From positions 124,001-188,000 of the forward strand of contig OY723282.1 of the NCBI GenBank assembly GCA_963210315.1: a stretch of 64,000 nucleotides of DNA. Direction: 5' to 3'. Source of the DNA: Rhynchopus euleeides (taxonomy: Eukaryota; Euglenozoa; Diplonemea; Diplonemida; Diplonemidae). Within the stretch, counting starts at the first letter, position 1. Each line of letters starts with the position of its first letter. A model generated the notes under the pieces. The model was not told where the DNA came from, made no database searches, and worked only from the letters and a program-made list of their open reading frames with translations. Made by a program: the position numbers and the translations under genes. Of this stretch, positions 10,568 to 20,164 are shown piece by piece.

Positions 10568-11582
10568 ATCATTTGGTGCCCCTGACGACCCCATATTGCG
10601 TAGTTTGTGCGTAGTGAAAAGGGGGGGGGGGGGTCTCATTTTTTGATTTACTCAGCCATTCTCTGTCTCTATGCCGGGACCCCAAACTCAAGGAGTTCTT
10701 GCTGTTCCGGGGTCAGTGAGGGTGCAGGCGCTTCAGGTGCTGCAGGTGCTGCAGGTTCTTCAGGTGCTGCAGCGCTGGCAGCCTTCGGTGCGGGTTTCGA
10801 CGCAGTCTTTGCAGGTCTCTTTGGGGGTGCCCTTTGGCGCGGTGCCTGCTTCAGCTCGTCGGGTGGAAGCATCAACGCATCATTAAGCGGTGCCTGCTTC
10901 AGCTCCTCCGGGTGGAAGCGTCAACGCATCATTAAGGAAGAAGGAAGCACAGTTGCTACGCTTTTTTGCAGCTGCAGGAAACGACACCATACCCAACAAC
11001 AATCCCCAGACCGTCGAGGGAGAGTGGGCGCCTGGATCCCGTGACACAGATCTCTAGTGCCGTTGTGATCCCCTCGGATAACGTCTCCTGGACGTTGTCA
11101 GCGGAGGTTGCCTGTGTGGCGGTGACCTCCGTATACCCCGCGGGATCCAGTGCCAGTAGCGCCTTCTTCAGCTTTTCGTCGACCCCTCGGCCGACGCTCT
11201 CCTTGATGTCAAGGGCCACCTTCAGGGTGGCACCTCGCAGCGCCCTGAAGGCTGTGATCGTATCATCATTCACAATCTCGAGGGTGTTCTACGCGGCTCC
11301 TGGAACTCACTTCCTTCTCAGGTGTTTCTGGGCATGGGGCAACCTTGCCCAGGTGTTTCTGGAGTCCCGCCCCACATGTCGTGCGTTCTTTCGTACGGTG
11401 TATAGTGAGTTCTGGCAATAATTTTTTGCTCGGTCAGCGCAGTGCCTCCAGTCCTGTCTCAGTAGCCACACAGAAAGGGGGACCAAAAAAAACTGGGGGG
11501 GGACCAAAAAGCGAGACCCCCCCCCCCAGATTGCGTAGTTTGTGCGTAGTGAAAAAGGGGTAAATCAGGGGCACCAATGAAT
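10568..11582. mobile_element. About 1.0-kb TIR element with one inverted module in its ends
   Basis: The outer ends ATTTGGTGCCCCTGA (about 10570) and TCAGGGGCACCAATGA (about 11567) are inverted. The inner flanks GGGGGTCTCATTTTTTG (about 10630) and CCAAAAAGCGAGACCCCC (about 11500) are inverted too. Between them the 26-mer beginning ATTGCGTAGTTTGTGCGTAG is in direct orientation (10594-10620 and 11530-11555), so it has flipped relative to the rest of the terminal repeat. The element encloses the small gene at 10669-11290. Confidence 0.45.
10669..11290 (-). pseudogene. Small gene or gene remnant, at least two coding segments, unidentified
   Basis: The upstream segment (about 11290 down to 10990) reads like real protein, with LKVALDIKESVGRGVDEKLK and ALDPAGYTEVTATQATS. 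It opens just after a TAG at about 11291 and has no ATG, so it probably begins at a splice acceptor (GCCGCGTAG). The downstream segment (10875-10669) is Pro/Ala/Lys-rich and ends SLTPEQQELLEFGVPA. The two are in different frames. Between them lies a 49-bp tandem duplication (about 10872-10934) with a one-base difference, so an intron or a disabling duplication separates them. Candidate donor GTATGG is near 10990, with several AG acceptors downstream. I recognise no family. It sits inside a TIR element and could be a transposon accessory gene. Confidence 0.4.
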
Positions 11583-14174
11583 CATGGTTTTTTTTAGATC
11601 TGAACACTTTCCGTGATCACGGCGCGTTTATCGCAAAAAAAGATAGGAACGGCGCTGAACAAATACAGCAGCAGTCTCTCTTTCAGTCGGGTCTTCCTCA
11701 CAGATGTTTCTTTGCATTTTGCATCACCCGCTTCCACCGGGGCGAAAGAAGGCTTGGTGTTGCGTTCTTCGTTTGTACGAACGGTGCCACGCGGAGTGCA
11801 TGTATGCAGGATACCGAACTGTATCCTTCCACGAGTCTCTTTAATGCGAAAAGCTAGCAGTTCTTCCAAAAATAAGGAGCGCGACACCTGCGCAGTCGCA
11901 CGGGGCCTCCTTACGACATTGCGTCATCCTTACTGTGCAATATCTTTAGAGCAACGCCACCACACGCCCACCACACTGCCACATTCTTTTATTGACAATA
12001 GTGGCTGGGGGAGGCATGGGTAGAGGCCAGGTCACTGGGAGATAGGATTCGAGGTAGCTTCGCACTGTTGTTTATGGAAAAGGCCTGGGGCGGGTGGGGG
12101 TGGGGGTGGGTGGGGTATTTCTTTCTGTTTCGTTTGTGCAACACTTCCCCAACAGGATGCACACAGGCATGTGTGTGTGTGCGCTGACCACCTTTCGAGT
12201 GGAGTTCGAATATCCTCCACTGGGGAAAAGAAGCCACACGCCAGAGCTGTTCTGGTGTGCACGGGGGGGTTTGATTTGGATTGGATTGCATTTGGTTTGG
12301 CATTGCATTTTTTTAAAAAAATTTTCATTCACGAAGCACCAGTCCAACTCACAGCTGCCAGATCCGCTGTGCCCTGAGAAGACGTTGCTTGGGAATGGGG
12401 TGGGGAGGATTTGTTGTTGGTTTTGTTATGGATTGAGGGTCTGATCAAAACGAGCGCCAGTGTGCTACACACACACCTCTTTTTTGAGCACGTTTTGAAC
12501 GATTGCCTTGGCCGTGGCAGTGTTTCTTATAAAGAACCCCCTCCCAATTGAGAGGTGATCCGGAGGGGACCCGCTGGTTTTCGGCTCTTCTTCTTCTCCC
12601 CTTACCTCCCTCTCCCTCTTCCTCCCCCCCAACCCACCTGTCCTGCACATCGACACGATACCACACCACAAATGGATGAGATTAATGATGCGCGGGGGGC
12701 GCACCTCCGGGAGCGCATGTGATGAGCAATTTTGCATTGAATGTGGGGTGTCGGGGCCAGAAAAGACAAGTTGCTCCTTGAGGGATGATTGCTGGAGTGC
12801 ACGCCCCACCCCCGCCCCACACACACGCGCGTGTGAAAATATTCTTGCTGAGCGTAGGCGCTGAGAGACATCTGAGGCCTCGCCACTCCCACACACGCAT
12901 GAATATCTTTTTTTGGAACAGTGTAGACAAGAATGCAACCCGGGAGGGACCCTCCTCCCGTGTTTGCACACACCGAGCGCCCTGATCGAGCACATCTTCA
13001 CGATATCTATCAACTGTAACCACACTGCGTCAGGATAAACCGCACCGAGCACAAAGAACTTTGATGCTCGTGATGCGATCCCCAATGACACACATGCCCG
13101 ATCACCCACACCATCATGTGCATGACTATTGACACATGCAGCACGGTCTCCCAGGCACGGCTTGGTGTGCGGGGGCTTGCGTCCCCTCCTTGCATTCCCT
13201 CCCCCGGGCTGTGTATGCACCCAGTCTCACCTGCAATGTGCGTTGTCCAGACTGTGACCCACCAAGCGGGGTGCCACCGGAACCGCACAGCCCACCCTCA
13301 TGCCAGACGGGGTGGCAGTGCGTCCAGCTCCTCCACACTGTGGGGTCGTTCAGGATGTTTAAAGTTACGGGGCCTTCGGTCAGAAGTGCAGAAAAGTGAT
13401 CAGCCTCACAGAAGGGGGCGACAAACAGACACAGGTTGACACAGAGCGAAGGCCCCCCGTGGGGGGCCTTGTGTGTGCCCTGAATATGTCGGGAGTTCCA
13501 GGAGGTTTTCTTCTGTGACAAACACACCGCGCTCACGGAAAGCGTTTCAGATCCAAATGAGATCTCACCCACCCCCCACTTTGACAACACAACCACCCTT
13601 TGTCGGGAGGGCGCAGCATACAAACCCAAAGACAAAGGTGAACGGAGGCGAGGCGCCTTCAATAGGCCTGCGTCTCGCTGACTCAGGCCCCCATGCCCAA
13701 CCCTGGTGTGGCCTGAAGAGGTTCTGCCAAGGGGTGGGTGTTGGGAGGTCCGAAGGCACAACGAGGAGCCCATATCTTCGTGCCGCGTTAGCTCTGGTTC
13801 TGGCGCTTTGCGGTATATGAGGTTAGGTCAGCTCCAGCATATGTCTGGAGTGCCTGGCTGGGGAGGCGAGAGCGCGGCAAATCCACCCCACAGCCAGGCA
13901 CGGCTGTCGAGGCGGGTTTTTGGCAGGGTACAAAAAATAATAAGAAAAGGTGCAGAACCAGAGGGAACAGAGAGAGAAAAGAGAAAAATAAAATACGGCC
14001 GAACAGCGGTGGTGGAAGGGATCTGGGTCGAAACACCAAAAGAAAAGGCTTCTCCGAAAGGTGTGGGGAGTGTGGAAGAGGAGGTGGTGGAATTGGTGCA
14101 GGTGAGAGAGATAGCGTGCGGGTATCTTCGTTCCGGGGTTATTCACACTTGAAGCATACGAGAGAGAGAGATAG

Positions 14175-14210
<36 letters not shown>

Positions 14211-16663
14211 GAATGTGCGAGTGTGCCACCACCCCGTTTTTAGTGGGGCAGACCCAGGCGCGCGGATATCTGCCGACTCCTCTCAGACCACAGGCTGCCA
14301 ACCCAGCCAATCAACGCAATCGTCAGCCGAAGCAACCGGCACATTTCTCTCTCTCACTATTTATGCAGGCAGGTGGTGCGGTGGGGGGGGCGGGGGGGGA
14401 GGATAAGGCAGACTGTAGAATTGGTCGTTCCGCAGGGGAGGGGCAGGTGGGGGTGGGATGGGGTGGGTGAATGGGTGAATGGGTGGATGGGACAGCACAT
14501 GCGGCCAGAGATAAAGAAGGAACAGAACAAAATCACATAGGGGGCCTCCTCAGCACCTGGGGGGAGCAGGGCCAGGTTGGCTGGACAGGGCCAGCAAGAT
14601 AAAAAAAAGGTGCGCGACTCGAGTGGGATGTTGGTGACTGTTCGGTGGTGGTGGTGTGGGGGGGAGGGGAGGGGAGGGGGGTGGGGGTGGGGGGTGGGCG
14701 TGGGCGAGCCATTAGAAATATGAGTTGGGCTGCATCTCTGAAGCGAAGGTGCCACCCTCCAACATTTTCCAAAACCAGCCGCACAGCATAGCAGGGTGTC
14801 AGATGCTCGGGTGTTGTTTGGGAAAAAGAAACGCCGTGTTTTCCACGCTCCGCATGACGGTATTCAGGGACCCAAAACCAGTCGGTTTTCGACTAGCTGG
14901 TTCGACTAGTCGAACCTTCGATCGACGACTGTTACCGGCACAAAAAAACATGGGGCTGGTAAAGTGTTTGCCCCTTCTTGACCACGTGTTGCAGTATAAC
15001 CAGCACGAACACCACGCGGGCCACTCTCACTGCCGTCTCGTTCAATACAGCACGCCCATTCCACACCATCCCCTCTCTCTCACGTTACCATTCTGCCAGC
15101 CGGTGCAGTTGTATTACAATGCACGTTTCCCCACCCCCAATTGGCCGTTATCCGGCGAGCCAGCCGACTACTCAGAATGGTTACCAACATCGTGTATTGG
15201 AGCAACCTCCCCCCCACCCCACCCAAAAGAACCCCCATCCGTCCCCATAGGATGGGAATGAAAAAAGATCAGTCCGCTGTCTGCATGCGCATACAGAATG
15301 TCTGCACGAACGGCATTAAATGGAGGTGGGGGGGCGAGGGGTAAGAGGGGAGGGAAGGGGGGGGGGGGGGGGGGTCGGAAAAATGGCGGCAAAAAGGGGT
15401 GAAAAGGTAAGGGGACAGAAGAATGGGGTAGGTGGGAGGAGGGCGTCAAGGTTCTGACCTCCCTCCCCCTGTCCCCCCCCCTCCCCTCCTCGCACTGCCG
15501 GAGCTGCCGAACCTGCCGAAAACGCAGAACGCGGTGGAGGGTGGGGGGTGGTTATTTCATGTGACACAACAAACTGTGCCAGTTTGCCACATACTACTGT
15601 TGAGGGTCGCCCCGCAGAAACCGCACTTCTTCAATTTTTAAATTTTTTTTGAACGATTTGTTTTGGTTGTGCATCCCTTGCTGCCCCTCCCGGCGAGAGT
15701 ATTTTTTTAATATTACAGAACACATGCCGAAGGGCCCCACGCCCCTCACCGGCCCGCCCCACCCCAACTCGCCTGCATACCGCTTGTTTCACACACGCCA
15801 AGTCCTGCAATCCACTGGTCACATGGAACAACCACACACAAGGAGGCAGGGCGCGTTGCCGGAAGACATGTTCGGAAACAAGCTGTATCGGCGGCGAGAG
15901 GGGGAGCGGGGGGAAACACCCTCATCCCTGTGTCAGTGCGCTGCCCTATTTTGAGAGGGCAGCTCGATGAGTTTTGCCTGCCTTTTAGAGGGGCAAGTCT
16001 CCCCGTTGATTTGATTTGTGTTGTACAAAATCAGCACCCTTGCTATAGCAGTGTCACCTGTGCAAAAAGGGCAGCCGGATGCTGCTACGAGCCTTCGTGA
16101 GGAACCCCTTCCTCTTTGCATTTTTGGTGTGAAAAAGCCATGCCTGCCCTGACAGAAAGAAACACAGAGCGTTTCCAGTAATTTCGTTCGGGGGTGGGGG
16201 GCAGTCGGGGGTGGGGTCGGGCGGGAGAGCCATTCCGCACGGCCGCCTGGTTCTGACTGATAACATGCAGTACACCAAAAAAGAAGGGTCGTGAATTATA
16301 TGGTCCCTCCCTTGCTGTACAGCATGACGTCAGGCATACGAAGGCCGCCGTGGGGGTGGTGGGTGCGGGTGGGGGAAAGCGAGAAGATCGAGGGTCGATA
16401 TGCGTTGACTTGTTATATTTCACTCCTTGTTTTTTTTTGACAGCGTGCTGTCGCATGGCCAGTCCCAAACACCCCACGGGAAATAAACGCCCCCGCCCCC
16501 CCCCCCCCTTTTTTTAAAAATTACCCACCTCATTTCAGAAACCCTCCTCTGACCCCCTCCCCCCACCCCCCCCACGCCTGCAGGGGCACAGGCACACCAC
16601 CCCCACGCAGCACAACACACACCAAACAGAACGCGCACACACCCCCACCCCCGACAGCATGCA
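11583..16663. other. Long intergenic stretch, no convincing gene
   Basis: Open frames are short and appear on both strands. Sequence alternates between pyrimidine-rich tracts, GT/CA-rich tracts and G/C runs (15359-15374, 16496-16508). A palindromic patch, TTCGACTAGTCGAA, lies near 14910. I see nothing with family resemblance. Confidence 0.5.
14159..14207 (+). repeat. (GA)n microsatellite
   Basis: Alternating GA runs with a short interruption (GATAGGGGTG). Confidence 0.85.
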
Positions 16664-19600
16664 CTACTGCACAACGCAGTCCTTCTGGCCCGCAACTTTT
16701 CGGAATATGTCATCGACTGTGGCGGTGGATTTGCCGTTGGGGATTCCTCCGGATGGGAGGGCGTTCAACTTGCCCCCGTTGTTCCTCCGCTGCCCCGGGG
16801 CGGAAGCCCGGAAGTGCGCCAGGACATCATGCGCAGACGTATTGACAACATGCAGCGCATCCCCCGACCCTGGCAGGAACCCCTGCGCCAGCAGCGGCTT
16901 TGCCGGGCACAGCGCCACAGGGAAAAACGCACCGGACGCCAGCACGCCCCGGTAGTACACAGCCTGGCCCTGCAGGATGTTGCCCTGTGTCCACCCGCGC
17001 GACTCCAGCCACGCCTCGTCTGACGCCAGGGCGAGGTGCACATCCTTCGGCAGGGTGTCCCTCCACTGCCCGCTCAGCTTCACATGGCGTGACTCCGGCA
17101 CGCCGTGCTCGCTGAACCCCCACAGCACGACATGCACGCTCACATCCCCTGCGGACTCACGGCACCACGACGCGATCTCCCTCACCAGCTCCTCCTTCAG
17201 ACCCTTCTTCAGCTGCATCAGCTTGAGGGTGTGGGTGAACGGCGACAGCGAGCTCAGCACACTGCTCCCATCCACCCCACCCACGACACAGGCACGGTAG
17301 AGGCTCTTCACCACACTGTGCTGCAGCACGCTGCTCGCCGGCTCCGCCGTGGCGGACAGCGGCAGCGCGGGACCCCCCCGCCCCGCTGGATACGTCACCC
17401 CGTCAAACCGCCTGTAGTCCTCATAAGGCAGCGACAGTGCGAGAAGGGACACCGACGAGCTCCCTCCTGTGCTGTTGCTGAGGCCGTCCCCACCCCTTTC
17501 CCCGAAGGATGCGGTGTGCGACCCGCTCGGCGTTGCCGCCCAGCTGGAGGAGCCGTTCGTCACGCTCGGCATGCTGGGGACGGGCAGCGCGTGGCACTGC
17601 TGGCTCGAGGCCGACGAGATGGAGAGGGGCGACCCCACCTGGCCCCCACCCCCACCCCCGGTGCCGCCGCGCAGAACCCCCACGGGGCTGTGGGGCGGCG
17701 CCTCCGCCGCCGCCGCAGCCACGCAAGGGTTGCCCCCCGTCGAGGTGGTCGTGGCGGTCGAATTGGACACCAGCTTCTGCCGGGGAGATGTCGGCGGCGA
17801 CGCCGATGACGCCACAGAGGCGGTGTCCGCCGGAAACCCCTTCGAAGCAGACCGGGGGTGGTGGGGGTGCTGCCGGCGCGACGACCCCCTCCCTTCCGAC
17901 GGGGGCGGGGGCGGGGTGGGCTGCGTCGGGGCTGCCGCTTGAGGTGTCGGTGCACCCCGCACCGCGACCCGCACATCCAAGACGCCGCTGTCGCGGCGGA
18001 GCTGCAGACCCTTCACCACCATCGAGACGGAGCTCTGCCCGTCGCCGCGCTGCAGCGCGGCGCCCACCTTTTCTGCAGCATCCTTCAGATGGGAACGTCT
18101 CCCCGACGCAGCTGCCTGCTGGCTCCTCACGATTTGAGCCAAGCTGTCTATCAGCTTCGCACGCCACGCCGCGCGGGAGGGGTTCGTGCTGGGGAGATAC
18201 GTCTCGGCCGCCGAAGGCGCGGCACTCCTTGAGGGGGATTCCGGATCCGCTCCGCTCCGCCCCTCCGCCTCCGCATCGTCCGCCGGAGGGGCGTCTGCAG
18301 GGGTGGGGCAGGGGTGGGTGCCGGCGCAGGCGAGGAGGTTGTTGTCGTAGATGAGAGTGAGGGCGAGCTGCCGCTTCTCGAGCCGCGGGTCTGCCGACGC
18401 CGTGGTGGAGAGGAACAATTTGGCAGGCTTCGCCGCGGATGCCGTTATCTTCGCCCCGGTCGCCTCGCCCGCCCCGGCGAAGAAATACTCTTCCTCCCAG
18501 GCGGCCGATGCGGAGAACCTGCCCCCATCCCGCTTATGCGCATCCCTCAGCGTGCCGCACAGGGAGTTGCTGTCATACCCGCTGTCGCTGCGCGACACGG
18601 TTGCGCCTGCCGGGTCACTCCCGCCTTCGGGATCCCCCCTCGGCGTCACGCCGCCACCGCTGTTCACACCCCCGCCTCCGCCGCCGCCCTTCTTCCGGAA
18701 AAGCCTCCCAAACCGCGAGCGGAGCGCGCCGTGGGGCAGGGCATCGCTGTTCCCATTCCCATTCGCATTCCCCCGGGGGGTCGGGATGCCGTTGCGGAAA
18801 GGTGACTCCCCGTCGGAATCGGAGTCGGTGCTGTGGTGTGGGCTGACGAGATTCTTCGCGCTCCCCACGGTGCTGCCGTTCCCCAGGGGTGCCGCCTCAG
18901 GCTCGAGGCGGTAGAGGGGCCCACCAGGGCGGGAGCCGAGTGGGGTGAAGGCTGCGGTGAGCCCAGTGAAGAGGGGGATGAAGAGCGTCTCGCTGTCGGG
19001 GTCGCCGTGGGTGAAGACGAACTCCGCACCCCCGGCGCTGCAGAGGGCGCGGACGCGGGAGGCGGGGCAGCCAGCGGATTCATAGCCACGGCAGACCTGC
19101 TTCCCGCCTCGCTGGCAGTCGGAGTCCCAGAATGTGAAGATGTGTTCGAACACATTGTACCCCACCCGCACCACGTCGAACATGCCGGAGGTCCGCCCGG
19201 GCCCTTCTGCCGGCGGCGGGGCGAGCGGGTCGTGCGGCCAGCTCCCCACCACCAGCTTGAGGTGCTTCTTACCTCCTCCCCTCGCGACGAAGAGGTTGAT
19301 GCTGTTGTAGTCCATCAGGGTTTTCGACGGGTTGTTCACCAAACAGAGGAGCACCGGCATCTCCTCGGGAGGGGGCAGGTCGAACCGGGTCCCGGATTCG
19401 ACAGCCGCACGCTTCAGCCCCGAGAGGATGCGCTGGTTGGAGGAGGCGAAGGGGGAGATGCGGGGGAGATTACACCCTTTGTCCAGCTCGGGGTATCGAA
19501 GCAGCCCTGTCTTGTCGTCATACCGCATGTAGTAGATGGTTGGGCGGAGACTGCCGTTCACGATGTACTGCATCCCACCCGCCGCACCGCAGAGCCCCTC

Positions 19601-20128
19601 AAAGGTCAGCATGTTGTGAGTCTTGGTGTCGCGGAATGCAACAGGTGGTGACCTGATATTCCGCTTGAGGGTGAGCGAGTTTGAAATCCGGAACCTGTCC
19701 ATACGCGAGCTCTCCGTTGAAGACACGCTGAGCGTCTTCGGGATGCGGAGGCGGGCTATCAGAGCCTCTTCAGAGCAGAGGGACGACCCCTTTGCCAGAT
19801 GCATGAGGCTGTGCGCAGGCGCCATAGCAGCGCCATGCTTCGGGGAGGCCACAGGCGACGGCGCGAGCCACGTGTCACACCTCTCAACCTTGCAGTGTTG
19901 CTGTGGGGACCCCGGAACCTCGCCCGTGTTGGACTTCCGGCACCCCCGCCGCCGATCGGTGGCGGAGGGGGTGGAAGAGGCTGAAGAGGAGGAGACTGAC
20001 GCAGTGGAGGCGCAGCTGGCAGCGTCGTCATTGCCGCCGTCGGGCACGCCTGCAGAGGAGGAGCATGTCCCTTTGTGGATGAGGGAATCGACACGCTGGA
20101 CACCTTGTATGTCGATAGGATCACCCAT
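16664..20128 (-). CDS. Ser/Gly-rich 1154-aa protein ending in a CaaX box, function unknown
   Basis: The ATG at 20128 sits in a strong context (CTCAACCATGG). The frame is open upstream to a TTG at 20164 but has no earlier ATG. One uninterrupted exon ends at TAG 16664-16666. The last residues are D-C-V-V-Q: CVVQ fits a CaaX prenylation box (a Gln at X favours farnesyltransferase), so membrane anchoring is likely (inference). Residues 1-80 are Ser-rich. About 150-420 is the best-ordered part (TFEGLCGAAGGMQYIVNGS, YYMRYDDKTGLLRYPELD, VFEHIFTFWDSDC). A low-complexity middle follows, with a Gly run (KKGGGGGGG) and Ser/Pro/Ala stretches. The last 230 residues are ordered again (LKLMQLKKGLKEELVREI, VSVHVVLWGFSEHGVPES). 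I recognise no catalytic motif. High GC gives long spurious frames on the other strand. Single-exon structure and consistent composition make the call secure. Confidence 0.85.
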   Translation of the reverse strand: MGDPIDIQGVQRVDSLIHKGTCSSSAGVPDGGNDDAASCASTASVSSSSASSTPSATDRRRGCRKSNTGEVPGSPQQHCKVERCDTWLAPSPVASPKHGAAMAPAHSLMHLAKGSSLCSEEALIARLRIPKTLSVSSTESSRMDRFRISNSLTLKRNIRSPPVAFRDTKTHNMLTFEGLCGAAGGMQYIVNGSLRPTIYYMRYDDKTGLLRYPELDKGCNLPRISPFASSNQRILSGLKRAAVESGTRFDLPPPEEMPVLLCLVNNPSKTLMDYNSINLFVARGGGKKHLKLVVGSWPHDPLAPPPAEGPGRTSGMFDVVRVGYNVFEHIFTFWDSDCQRGGKQVCRGYESAGCPASRVRALCSAGGAEFVFTHGDPDSETLFIPLFTGLTAAFTPLGSRPGGPLYRLEPEAAPLGNGSTVGSAKNLVSPHHSTDSDSDGESPFRNGIPTPRGNANGNGNSDALPHGALRSRFGRLFRKKGGGGGGGVNSGGGVTPRGDPEGGSDPAGATVSRSDSGYDSNSLCGTLRDAHKRDGGRFSASAAWEEEYFFAGAGEATGAKITASAAKPAKLFLSTTASADPRLEKRQLALTLIYDNNLLACAGTHPCPTPADAPPADDAEAEGRSGADPESPSRSAAPSAAETYLPSTNPSRAAWRAKLIDSLAQIVRSQQAAASGRRSHLKDAAEKVGAALQRGDGQSSVSMVVKGLQLRRDSGVLDVRVAVRGAPTPQAAAPTQPTPPPPPSEGRGSSRRQHPHHPRSASKGFPADTASVASSASPPTSPRQKLVSNSTATTTSTGGNPCVAAAAAEAPPHSPVGVLRGGTGGGGGGQVGSPLSISSASSQQCHALPVPSMPSVTNGSSSWAATPSGSHTASFGERGGDGLSNSTGGSSSVSLLALSLPYEDYRRFDGVTYPAGRGGPALPLSATAEPASSVLQHSVVKSLYRACVVGGVDGSSVLSSLSPFTHTLKLMQLKKGLKEELVREIASWCRESAGDVSVHVVLWGFSEHGVPESRHVKLSGQWRDTLPKDVHLALASDEAWLESRGWTQGNILQGQAVYYRGVLASGAFFPVALCPAKPLLAQGFLPGSGDALHVVNTSAHDVLAHFRASAPGQRRNNGGKLNALPSGGIPNGKSTATVDDIFRKVAGQKDCVVQ

Positions 20129-20164
20129 GGTTGAGCCGCAGCTATAGTTGAGTCGCAGCCCCAA

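Noticed and set aside
16900..19651. Several plus-strand frames of 200-280 codons over 17-20 kb
   Set aside because: Arg/Ala/Pro-rich antisense shadows of the 1154-aa gene.
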